A DNA stretch of 64,000 bases. Origin: Desulfosporosinus sp049943955. GTDB lineage: Bacteria > Bacillota > Desulfitobacteriia > Desulfitobacteriales > Desulfitobacteriaceae. The stretch lies in contig NZ_JBNFTW010000002.1 in assembly GCF_049943955.1 (NCBI RefSeq), positions 558,001-622,000 of the forward strand, in the 5' to 3' direction. The translations under genes were made by a program, and so were the position numbers. The notes under the pieces are model-generated. The model saw only the letters and a program-made list of their open reading frames with translations. It was not told where the DNA came from and did no database searches. This document shows, one piece after another, positions 26,028 through 33,060 of this stretch; positions within the stretch are counted from its first letter, which is position 1, and each line of letters begins with the position of its first letter.

Positions 26028-26105
26028 GTACCAGGGGCCTGCGACATGCATAAGCGCCCTCACCGAAGCACCGATGTTCAGCTATTAGCTGAACGAGTTT
26101 ACTCT
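26028..26105 (+). repeat. Dispersed palindromic repeat, copy B
   Basis: TTATCCAATCGTA at its left edge is shared with copy E; the right part has GATGTTCAGCT-ATT-AGCTGAAC (hairpin 26076-26094) and GAGTTTACT, shared with copies A, C and D. The middle is unlike the other copies. It lies between pyruvate carboxylase and the second blaI-like gene. Confidence 0.65.
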
Positions 26106-26158
26106 TTATCATTCTTAACTCATGAATGCCGATTGTAATCGAAAAAAATCTTTAAAGA

Positions 26159-26210
26159 TTGACAAGTATCGTTTACATGTGTAATATAATTATCAATTAC
26201 ACATGTAAAC
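26159..26210 (+). promoter_or_regulatory. Promoter with two palindromic BlaI-type operators (second locus)
   Basis: TTGACA at 26159-26164 and TAATAT at 26182-26187 are 17 bases apart. Two operator boxes, TACATGTGTA (26174-26183) and TACACATGTA (26198-26207), are mirror images and form together a 15-bp inverted repeat (26171-26185 with 26196-26210). The centres are 24 bp apart. The boxes cover the spacer/-10 and the start region, so a BlaI-type repressor would shut off its own operon. The sequence of the boxes differs from those at 1084-1123, so the two repressors may not cross-talk. Confidence 0.85.
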
Positions 26211-26257
26211 TTAATTAAACTCTAAAATATGTAACGCAAAGAAAGGAAGTTATTTAA

Positions 26258-26632
26258 GTGATTAAAATCCCTAATATATCAGATGCCGAATGGGAAGTTA
26301 TGAAAATATGTTGGTTATCAGCGCCATGCAGTGCCAATGAAATCGTTAAGGCCTTAGAACAATCGACACATTGGAAACCAAACACAATTAAGACTTTAAT
26401 CGGGAGGCTTGTCAAAAAGGAAGTCCTTGGTTTCAAAGAAGAAGGGAGATCTTATAGCTACTATCCGCTGATAACCGAGGAAGAATGTATTAAAGCTGAG
26501 AGTAAGTCTTTCCTAACACGTGTTTTCGGCGGTGCTTTAAAGCCTATGCTCGTCACTTTTCTTAAGGACGAAAAACTCTCTCCAGCAGAAATTGAAGAGC
26601 TAAAGCAACTCCTTGAAAAAAGGGAGGACTGA
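26258..26632 (+). CDS. BlaI/MecI family transcriptional repressor (second copy)
   Basis: A 124-residue winged-helix repressor closely similar in layout to the one at 1137: IPNISDAEWEVMKICW at the start, HWKPNTIKTLIGRLVKKEVL in the recognition region and the C-terminal LSPAEIEELKQLLEK dimer helix. The start is GTG with AAAGGAAG at good spacing. The M56 protease gene begins two bases after the stop. Operators lie directly upstream, so it is autoregulated and is expected to be cleaved by the downstream protease. Confidence 0.92.
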   Translation: MIKIPNISDAEWEVMKICWLSAPCSANEIVKALEQSTHWKPNTIKTLIGRLVKKEVLGFKEEGRSYSYYPLITEEECIKAESKSFLTRVFGGALKPMLVTFLKDEKLSPAEIEELKQLLEKRED

Positions 26633-26634
26633 AG

Positions 26635-28473
26635 ATGCTGATGCAACTACTGGTAAATTATCTCAACCTTTTTAACTGGGTTATGATGATATCTGCCAAA
26701 GCGAGCATCTTTGTAATTCTCTTGTTAGGAGTAAAGTTTGCACTCAGAAGTAAACTAGGAGTTCGCTTTCACTATCTGCTTTGGGTAGTTTTACTCATTG
26801 GTTTGTTGTTGCCTTGGACCCCCACTAGTTCCGTTAGTGTTTACAATTTTCTTGACTTTTCCAAACTGCAGCAAGGTGCTGCAACGATCTTTAAGAGCCC
26901 ATATCAACCCTATTTTGAAATGCAAAAAACTCAAACTCATTTGGACAAAACTCTTGGTGTCATAAACACAGACAGCAAGGCCCTGTCGACAGCGGCGACG
27001 CAAATATCAAGTAATAGCCTCCCCATTATTATTCAATTAATGTACCTAGATTGGTTCTGCGGAGTTTTGTTAGTGTCAATACTTACTATAATTAGTAACA
27101 AACAATTTGCGGCAAAAATCGGAAATAATTTAATTACCGACGATAGAATCCTCTCGAATTTCAATAGCCTCAAATTGAAATTGAAGATAAAGGCAGAAAT
27201 CCCCTTAATTACAACAAGACATGTCAAGAGTCCCTCCTTATTTGGCTTATTCCATCCCCGTATATTATTACCCCTTGGCTTTGAACAAACATTTAATTTG
27301 GAACAAATCAACTATATTTTGTTACATGAATTAGTACATTTTAAGCGCAAAGACCTTTGGATTAATTGGCTAGCGCAGGTATTAGTCACAATTCACTGGT
27401 TTAACCCCTTACTATGGTATGCTTTTTTCCAAATGAAAGAGGACCAGGAGACAGCCTGCGATGCCATAGTAATATCTCGCTTTGCCCCAGAACAGTCCAA
27501 CGACTATGCTCATACTTTGATCAAGCTGGCTGAGACATACTCTTCAGTTCCGGCGCTGACCTGTATGGCGAGTTTAGGCGGCTCAAAAACTCTGATTAAG
27601 AAAAGACTTATTCTGATCTCTAAGCCTAAAAAAACTTCAGTCAGCTGGTTATTACTGAGTGTCGCGGTTATAGGCTTAATAGCCTTTTCAACATTTACTA
27701 GTCCCAAAGTAAGTGCGGAGCCGTTATACAATCAAAACACCAATAATAATGAGCAAATAGAGGGACCATCAAAGGCTATCGCTTCAAGTTCGGGAATTAT
27801 CATAGAGGATATTACCGGTTCAACATATAAAGGCAAAGTGATGCTGATTAAAGACTCCAAACGAGTCAATTTAGCAATGACTAAAAATATTGGTATTAGC
27901 GGAGAAAGAGTCAGTGATCTGGTCAAAGATACGGGAGCGATCGCTGGAATTAATGCCGGGGGGTTCTCTGACCCCGATGGCAAAGGTAACGGTGCTTTTC
28001 CCGAAGGTTTAGTTATGCATGAGGGGAAAGTAGTTTATAACAATGTGGGAGACAAGAATGTTAACGTTGCCGGCTTTGATGAGCAGGGAAAACTTGTTAT
28101 TGGCAGCATGACTGCAAAACAGCTGCAGGAAAGTAACATGCGTGAAGCTGTTACCTTTAAACCTAATCTTATCGTCAAGGGAAAGGTTGTCATCGATAAA
28201 GACGGTGGCTGGGGAATTGCTCCTAGGACAGGCATTGGTCAAATGGCCGACGGGACGGTTATTCTTGTTGTAATTGATGGCCGTCAAGCCACCTGGAGTC
28301 TTGGAGCTACCTTACGTGACCTGGCAGAAGTCTTTGCCGATTATCACGCAGTCACCGCGGTTAACCTGGACGGCGGATCCTCTTCAGAAATGTTCTTTCA
28401 GGGTAAGGTCCAGAATCGGCTGGGAAACGTTTTTGGTGAACGCTATCTTCCCACAGCCTTTGTCGTCAACTAA
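26635..28473 (+). CDS. BlaR1-like M56 protease fused to a phosphodiester glycosidase (NAGPA) domain
   Basis: The N-terminal half is a membrane zinc protease of family M56: hydrophobic segments near residues 10-38, 42-62 and 128-152, the zinc motif HELVH at 231-235, and IHWFNPLLWYAFFQMKEDQETACD after it. A last membrane segment (about 328-346) leads outside. The extracellular part (about 385-612) is not a penicillin-binding domain but a NAGPA-type (phosphodiester glycosidase) domain: GITIEDITG-like start, AGINAGGFSDPDG, GIAPRTGIGQMADGTVILVVIDGRQ, NLDGGSSSEMFF. So this looks like a signalling protease whose sensor is a sugar-phosphodiester domain. It is coupled to a BlaI gene upstream and a second NAGPA gene downstream. 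The ligand is unknown. Confidence 0.9.
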   Translation: MLMQLLVNYLNLFNWVMMISAKASIFVILLLGVKFALRSKLGVRFHYLLWVVLLIGLLLPWTPTSSVSVYNFLDFSKLQQGAATIFKSPYQPYFEMQKTQTHLDKTLGVINTDSKALSTAATQISSNSLPIIIQLMYLDWFCGVLLVSILTIISNKQFAAKIGNNLITDDRILSNFNSLKLKLKIKAEIPLITTRHVKSPSLFGLFHPRILLPLGFEQTFNLEQINYILLHELVHFKRKDLWINWLAQVLVTIHWFNPLLWYAFFQMKEDQETACDAIVISRFAPEQSNDYAHTLIKLAETYSSVPALTCMASLGGSKTLIKKRLILISKPKKTSVSWLLLSVAVIGLIAFSTFTSPKVSAEPLYNQNTNNNEQIEGPSKAIASSSGIIIEDITGSTYKGKVMLIKDSKRVNLAMTKNIGISGERVSDLVKDTGAIAGINAGGFSDPDGKGNGAFPEGLVMHEGKVVYNNVGDKNVNVAGFDEQGKLVIGSMTAKQLQESNMREAVTFKPNLIVKGKVVIDKDGGWGIAPRTGIGQMADGTVILVVIDGRQATWSLGATLRDLAEVFADYHAVTAVNLDGGSSSEMFFQGKVQNRLGNVFGERYLPTAFVVN

Positions 28474-28483
28474 AGGAGGCATT

Positions 28484-29455
28484 ATGAGGAAGAAAAGAAA
28501 AATACACCTTACTAAGGTTGTTAGCTTTATTATGTTCAATGTCCTTTTTACTGTGCTCCTTGCCCCTTTTATCACGTTCTGGGGGCCTTTTGAAGCCACT
28601 AAAACAATAGCCGTTGGGTCTGTTCTAACGTCACGACACCCCCAGGTTGTTAAGGCATTTCTCTCAGATCAAGAAATAAGCGACATTGTGAACAATTATG
28701 ATAATTCAAATGCAGCCTCTGATCCGACAATAAAGACTACTGTTACCGATGCCTCTGCTGGGATTACAATAGAAACAATTAATGGTAAGTCTTTTAAAGG
28801 CAAGGTGATGCTCATCAAGGACCCTAAACGGATAAAAGTTGCTGTGACTAAAGACTTAGGGATTAAAGGAGAACGGGTGAGTGACTTTGTGAAAGATACA
28901 GGAGCTGTTGCCGGAATCAATGGCGGAGCGTTTTGTGATCCTAACGGTGCGGGAAACGGTGGGTTTCCCGACGGGTTAACTGTGCATAAGGGGGAGATTG
29001 TCCAAAACAACATCGGCAGTAATAGCACAGACATCGTAGCTCTGGATAAAGAAGGCAAACTGATTGTAGGACATATTACAGCAGATGAAGTCAAAAAGAA
29101 AAATATTCAGGAAGCGGTATTTTTCTGGCCCCCTTTAATCCAGGACGGAAAACGCTGTGAATTTAAGGATTCAGAATGGGGAATAGGACCTCGCACAGCT
29201 ATCGGACAGAAAGAAGATGGCACGATTATCCTGGTTGTCATCGACGGACGTCAGCCGCTTTGGAGTTTGGGGGCCAAAATGAGTGACCTCTACAACCTTT
29301 TCAGGGATTATGGGGCAGTCAATGCGGCTAATCTGGATGGCGGCTCCTCTTCGGAGCTCTTCTATAACGGAAAAGTACTTAATAAACTCTGGGATTGGTC
29401 CGGTGAGCGGTACCTGCCAACCGCCTTTGTGGTTATGCCGGAGGACAGCAAATAA
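28484..29455 (+). CDS. Membrane-anchored NAGPA (phosphodiester glycosidase) domain protein
   Basis: A 323-residue protein with one N-terminal membrane segment (about residues 11-33) and an extracellular NAGPA domain from about residue 90 to the end: GITIETINGKSFKGKVMLIKD, GINGGAFCDPNGAGNGG, GIGPRTAIGQKEDGTIILVVIDGRQ, NLDGGSSSELFY. It is nearly a copy of the sensor domain of the preceding protease. In mammals the family removes GlcNAc from a phosphodiester; bacterial members are little studied and often called exopolysaccharide proteins. ATG 28484 with AAAGGAGG, ten bases after the previous stop, is chosen; an upstream open stretch overlapping the protease gene is not coding. Confidence 0.88.
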   Translation: MRKKRKIHLTKVVSFIMFNVLFTVLLAPFITFWGPFEATKTIAVGSVLTSRHPQVVKAFLSDQEISDIVNNYDNSNAASDPTIKTTVTDASAGITIETINGKSFKGKVMLIKDPKRIKVAVTKDLGIKGERVSDFVKDTGAVAGINGGAFCDPNGAGNGGFPDGLTVHKGEIVQNNIGSNSTDIVALDKEGKLIVGHITADEVKKKNIQEAVFFWPPLIQDGKRCEFKDSEWGIGPRTAIGQKEDGTIILVVIDGRQPLWSLGAKMSDLYNLFRDYGAVNAANLDGGSSSELFYNGKVLNKLWDWSGERYLPTAFVVMPEDSK

Positions 29456-29498
29456 TGACCTTGAATTTTAAATACTGACACCAAAGGAGAACTATGGC

Positions 29499-30758
29499 AT
29501 GAAGAAGAAAATGCGTACCCTCTTGGTGTGGATACTAGTTTCACTCATCCTGCAATTTGGAGGGTACTCTCTTTTAAACAAGCAGATGGAACGGGTTCTG
29601 GGAAATTCGGGGACAGATAGTCAACCACCCATTACTACCGAGCTTCAGGCAACGATCTCAGGTTCAGGGTTATCCAATATCCAGGTTTCCTATTCTAAAG
29701 ATTATGCCGCGTATATGGACAATAATGTACTGAAGGTTTTTAATCTTAAAAAAGGAAAAGTTGTGTTTGAGAAAAAACCGCCCTCAGCTAACGATCAAAC
29801 ATTAGGGGTACTTGATTACCAATGGCTGCCGGATCGAAATATTTTACTCTATTTTTATGCTCGAAAAAACCCAAATGCTGTAACGACTGTAAAAGTCTAT
29901 CCAGCAAAGTCTGAAGTCTCGACGCCTTCAATTTCGTTTAATTCAGAAGACCCTAAGCAAGACAAAACCGTTATCAAGACCTCTCCCCAGCCCAAGCTTG
30001 AAAAACGCTATGGCAATCCTCAGCTCACGGAACTATATTCTTTGGAACTTCCGAATAGTGACGAAGATGCAGTCCCGGATGATCGCCTGAATCCTTTTGA
30101 GAGTGGTAGTAAAGAGTTTCCAGCAGGCGGAAAAATTGAAAAATTTGTTGTCTCACCTGTTACCAATTTGATGTATCTAACTGTGAAGACCGGCTCCGAG
30201 CAGCAGCTTATGAAGATCGATGTTATGAAAAAGGTTAGCGTTCTCAGCGAATCACAGGAGGAAATCGATAATATGGCCGCTTCTGACCAATATGGAATCC
30301 TCTATATTGATAGTAAGCTAGGTGCTCTTCAACAGATTACAGCAATCCAGTATAATACTGCTTCGCAAAAGAACAAACGTTATATCATCACTAAAAATAC
30401 CTCAGATCGAATCCTCGGCGTTAAAAAGGGAAAAATATATATCGGAGAAGTGAAGAACAATCAACTTGTAACGATAAAAACTACGAATGATCTTCCGGAC
30501 GTTAAAGAAAACCCTTCTTTGGAAACCGAATGGATAGGTTCAATTCCCTTCAACTCAAATACACGTGCGATTATAGGTGCTGATGGACAAATAATTGTCT
30601 GCGATAATCAGAAAGCCTATATCGTTAGAGATGGACATCTTAAAGAGGTCGTTTTGCAGGGAGATGAAAATTATTGTTCCGATGATGGAGCTGAGCTTAT
30701 CCAGCTGAGAAAGGAAGGTGCCTCCACTTTATTTAAATTGCAGCCATTAGAGCAATAG
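29499..30758 (+). CDS. Membrane-anchored extracellular protein of unknown function (possible beta-propeller)
   Basis: A 419-residue protein with one N-terminal membrane anchor (about residues 7-24) and a large outer domain. The text-like recurrence of short blade-type segments (SYSKDYAAYMDNNVLKVFNLKKGKV, YQWLPDRNILLYFY, VVSPVTNLMYLTVKTG, ASDQYGILYIDSK) suggests a beta-propeller similar to the WD40-like/TolB class, but no family is assigned. It follows the NAGPA gene by 43 bases with AAAGGAG ahead and is likely the last gene of the blaI-blaR1-NAGPA operon. Its job may be linked to the envelope polymer sensed or cut by its neighbours. Confidence 0.75.
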   Translation: MKKKMRTLLVWILVSLILQFGGYSLLNKQMERVLGNSGTDSQPPITTELQATISGSGLSNIQVSYSKDYAAYMDNNVLKVFNLKKGKVVFEKKPPSANDQTLGVLDYQWLPDRNILLYFYARKNPNAVTTVKVYPAKSEVSTPSISFNSEDPKQDKTVIKTSPQPKLEKRYGNPQLTELYSLELPNSDEDAVPDDRLNPFESGSKEFPAGGKIEKFVVSPVTNLMYLTVKTGSEQQLMKIDVMKKVSVLSESQEEIDNMAASDQYGILYIDSKLGALQQITAIQYNTASQKNKRYIITKNTSDRILGVKKGKIYIGEVKNNQLVTIKTTNDLPDVKENPSLETEWIGSIPFNSNTRAIIGADGQIIVCDNQKAYIVRDGHLKEVVLQGDENYCSDDGAELIQLRKEGASTLFKLQPLEQ

Positions 30759-30829
30759 CCTTAGGCAGGTTTCAAAATCAAATGAAGGAGAGCAAATACC
30801 TGTCGCATCAAATAGTTAAGCACATTGTA

Positions 30830-30873
30830 TAGGGGTGAGGCTCTGATGTTCAGCTTTAGCTGAACAAGTTTAC
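30830..30873 (+). repeat. Dispersed palindromic repeat, copy C (short form)
   Basis: GATGTTCAGCT-TT-AGCTGAAC (hairpin 30848-30865) followed by AAGTTTACT. Only the right-hand module of the family is present. Confidence 0.65.
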
Positions 30874-30980
30874 TACTTCGTGTTGTCTTGAACGAAATTT
30901 GAATGTTCCAAAGTCAATTCATTAAAATGATTGATTTCTCACATACTACCAGAAAAAGAAAACTGTCGGAGATTAAAACT

Positions 30981-31463
30981 ATGTGGAAAAAAATTATTTT
31001 AAGCGTTGCCTTTACCTTTGTTGGCTTATATGCTTTGTTTCAAGTCGGTTATTATGCTACATCAACGCCACCCTTTTGCGGCACATGTCATGAGGTGAAT
31101 AAATATTTAACCTCATGGCAAACCTCTGTCCATAACGATGTAAACTGTCTGGACTGCCATCAACCGCGAGGTGAGCTGGGAAAATTTCATGCCAAGGCTC
31201 GGGGCCTAAATTATGTCTTTCAACATTTCAGCGGTGATTATACGATTCCTACCAATGCAATTGTATCCGATCAGAATTGTCTTCAATGTCATCTAGGGGA
31301 TGATAAATCATTTCCCAATGCAGCTAAACTTAAAAACACTCCACAAGTAGATCATTATCAGACGATTAAAAAATCCCAATCCTGTTTAGAGTGCCATAGA
31401 GCAACTGGGCATGATGTTGATATCTATTTGACTCGTGATTTAAAAGGCATAAAGCAATTATAG
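30981..31463 (+). CDS. Tetrahaem cytochrome c of the NapC/NirT (NrfH-like) family
   Basis: A 160-residue membrane-anchored multihaem cytochrome that passes electrons from the quinone pool to outer reductases. One membrane helix spans residues 5-24; four haem motifs follow: CGTCH (33-37), CLDCH (56-60), CLQCH (100-104) and CLECH (135-139). That is the size and haem number of NrfH-like quinol dehydrogenases. ATG 30981 with CGGAG ahead is chosen because the membrane anchor then starts the protein; the frame is open from 30903. Unusually, no catalytic partner such as nrfA lies beside it, so it may serve a reductase encoded elsewhere. A terminator follows. Confidence 0.9.
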   Translation: MWKKIILSVAFTFVGLYALFQVGYYATSTPPFCGTCHEVNKYLTSWQTSVHNDVNCLDCHQPRGELGKFHAKARGLNYVFQHFSGDYTIPTNAIVSDQNCLQCHLGDDKSFPNAAKLKNTPQVDHYQTIKKSQSCLECHRATGHDVDIYLTRDLKGIKQL

Positions 31464-31488
31464 TCTAACCCGGCGTTATTATTCTTAA

Positions 31489-31538
31489 GGGAGCGTTGCA
31501 AAACGAACTTGAGCAGTTCGAAGAGCAACGTTCTTTTT
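31489..31538 (+). terminator. Terminator after the tetrahaem cytochrome gene
   Basis: Outer stem AGCGTTGC/GCAACGTT encloses an inner stem CGAACT/AGTTCG; a T-tract of six follows. From here to 31740 there is a promoter-like TTGACA with GGAGGG and an orphan ATG at 31623 whose frame ends after ten codons, and the operator region of the next gene. Confidence 0.82.
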
Positions 31539-31651
31539 TATGTTCCAAAATTAATAAGTTTTACCAATTAATTTAGTTGTTGACACCGTTCAACTGTCAA
31601 GCCATATTCTGGAGGGAATAAAATGACGAAGCATTATACAGGGACTTTATT

Positions 31652-31727
31652 TTGACACAATAGTAAAGTAAGCTTTACATCGTGCAGTAATCATGTTACC
31701 ATAGTTTATATGGAAAGTATCCTTTAC
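31652..31727 (+). promoter_or_regulatory. Promoter region with two operator-like boxes of the XRE regulator
   Basis: GTAAAG-TAAG-CTTTAC (31663-31678) is a perfect interrupted palindrome, and GGAAAG-TATC-CTTTAC (31712-31727) is a near copy 49 bp downstream with the same 6-4-6 layout. TTGACA is at 31652-31657; TTTACA at 31674-31679 with TACCAT 17 bases later is another promoter option. The boxes flank the likely start of transcription of the small helix-turn-helix gene, which points to autoregulation. Confidence 0.65.
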
Positions 31728-31749
31728 ATTCGTATTTGGAGGCATGTCT

Positions 31750-31947
31750 TTGAAAAATAAGCTTGAAGAAATTAGAAAAGAACGCGGAATTACACAGGAA
31801 GAACTTGCTGATAGATTGGAAGTATCAAGGCAGACAATTAGTTCTTTGGAAAATGGCCGTTATAACCCGTCTATCATACTGGCATTTAAGATTGCTCGTT
31901 TCTTTAATCTGAGTATAGAAGAGATATTTATCTATGAGGGGGAGTAG
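31750..31947 (+). CDS. Small XRE-type helix-turn-helix regulator
   Basis: A 65-residue DNA-binding protein that is only a Cro/CI helix-turn-helix: KNKLEEIRKERGITQEELADRLEVSRQTISSLENGRYNPS, then LAFKIARFFNLSIEEIF. Members of this group sit in front of small membrane-protein genes, as here. TTG 31750 is preferred over ATG 31744 since GGAGG ends seven bases before it. The stop overlaps the ribosome site of the next gene, so the two are coupled. The operator-like boxes upstream suggest that it represses its own transcription. Confidence 0.9.
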   Translation: MKNKLEEIRKERGITQEELADRLEVSRQTISSLENGRYNPSIILAFKIARFFNLSIEEIFIYEGE

Positions 31948-31950
31948 AAA

Positions 31951-32379
31951 GTGAAGAAACCCAAATTATGGTTATACGCTCTTTTAACAGTCGCGGGAGC
32001 TGTGCTGTTTTATTTGGGAGAGTTTGTTTTGGTCAGTGAAGCAGTAAAACAACTTTCAGGTCTGGGCATTGGGCTTGGTGCAGCTTTGTTTTGTCTGGGA
32101 ATAGGGAAGTTTTTTGATGATCTTTTGGTATCAAAGACTGAAGGTGAAACAATGAAACGCAGAATAGCAATTGAACGTAATGACGAACGGAATATACGAT
32201 TAAGAGAAAAGGTTGGTGCTAAAGTTAATCAAGTATTGATTTATCTTTTGAGTATTTTGGTGTTGACCTTGAGTTTCATGGGTGCTAAGAGTGTCATTAT
32301 TCTGATGGTTACTGCCGTTATTTTAATTCAATTAATTTTAACCATCGTGCTGTTTAATTATTATGGAAAGAGAATGTAA
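31951..32379 (+). CDS. Four-segment membrane protein coupled to the XRE regulator
   Basis: A 142-residue membrane protein with hydrophobic segments near residues 8-26, 38-52, 95-112 and 116-135. The cytoplasmic loop between the pairs reads RIAIERNDERNIRLREKVGAKV, a motif common to small Firmicute membrane proteins (DUF2178-like) placed next to XRE regulators of this type. Function is unknown; a role in envelope stress or signalling would be a guess. The GTG start has GGGGGAG before it, overlapping the regulator's last codons. Confidence 0.75.
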   Translation: MKKPKLWLYALLTVAGAVLFYLGEFVLVSEAVKQLSGLGIGLGAALFCLGIGKFFDDLLVSKTEGETMKRRIAIERNDERNIRLREKVGAKVNQVLIYLLSILVLTLSFMGAKSVIILMVTAVILIQLILTIVLFNYYGKRM

Positions 32380-32501
32380 GAATTCAATAATTGCTAGAAT
32401 TGATTTTCTTTATTCGTATCATAGGTTGGCGACTTGTCTCATAGTCATAACTAATATACTCTTCTTCATTTGCAGGTTGATTAGAAAGTAGGAGGGGCGT
32501 T

Positions 32502-32780
32502 ATGACTAAAGAACAAGAAATTCTCGATTATCTGGAAGTCAATTTATTTAACCCCATTTTGCAATCACCAACAGCCTCAGAACGGTTCAAGAAGGCGACT
32601 CGTGGTTTACGTTTACGAATGAAACAGAGAGATGCTCAAGGGATGATACAATACTTCTGGAATACAGTTGTCGATACTAAGACGAAACAGGCAAATTACG
32701 GGCGTTTGCTTGAGAATGAAGGGTTTTCTGAGTTTGAGGAGGTTGTAGCTAACTTTCGAGTTCGTTTTAAGGAATTGTAG
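32502..32780 (+). CDS. Hypothetical 92-residue soluble protein
   Basis: A small charged protein with predicted helices and no signal or membrane segment. Recognisable phrases are TKEQEILDYLEVNLFNPIL and RGLRLRMKQRDAQGMIQYFWNTVV. I do not recognise a family with certainty. It has a strong AGGAGGGG ribosome site and is followed by a terminator, so it is very probably a real, separately transcribed gene. Confidence 0.75.
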   Translation: MTKEQEILDYLEVNLFNPILQSPTASERFKKATRGLRLRMKQRDAQGMIQYFWNTVVDTKTKQANYGRLLENEGFSEFEEVVANFRVRFKEL

Positions 32781-32813
32781 GCAACAAACAAAAAATAAAA
32801 GTGACTTCTCTAA

Positions 32814-32848
32814 TAGGGTCAGCAGATTAAGCTGAACCTTTTTTTATC
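32814..32848 (+). terminator. Terminator after the 92-residue protein gene
   Basis: GGGTCAGC pairs imperfectly with GCTGAACC around a 7-base loop, followed by seven T. Confidence 0.72.
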
Positions 32849-32860
32849 AAACCTTTGATT

Positions 32861-32906
32861 CAAATCGTAAGATATCCGCTTCTAAAGTGGAAGTGATTCC
32901 CATGGG
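32861..32906 (+). repeat. Dispersed palindromic repeat, copy G (degenerate)
   Basis: AAATCGTAAG, a 7-bp hairpin TCCGCTT/AAGTGGA (32875-32891) and GTGATTCCCAT follow the order of copies E and F with several changes, which suggests an old insertion. Confidence 0.55.
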
Positions 32907-33025
32907 TAATTTCGGTTGATCCCGACTTTGGAATAATATCCCAAATTCGTTTAAATAGGACACGTTCATTGTTTAAAAGCGCATCAGCAGCATGCTCTCT
33001 TCGACACTCTTCATTTCTTCAGCGT

Positions 33026-33039
33026 GAGATAATTATCTC
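33026..33039 (+). promoter_or_regulatory. Perfect 14-bp palindrome upstream of the surface-protein gene
   Basis: GAGATAATTATCTC lies 21 bases before the start codon of the CWB2/VanW gene, in its 5' untranslated region or promoter. Its symmetry suggests a regulator-binding site; the regulator is unknown. Confidence 0.45.
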
Positions 33040-33060
33040 GATAATTGAAGGAGTGAGTAT

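Noticed and set aside
28274..28483. N-terminal extension of the NAGPA gene overlapping the protease gene
   Set aside because: The protease frame is clearly coding there, and ATG 28484 with AAAGGAGG gives a proper membrane-anchored start.
31623..31655. Ten-codon frame as a real peptide gene
   Set aside because: It overlaps the -35 element of the next promoter and there is no evidence for a function; kept only as a low-interest observation.
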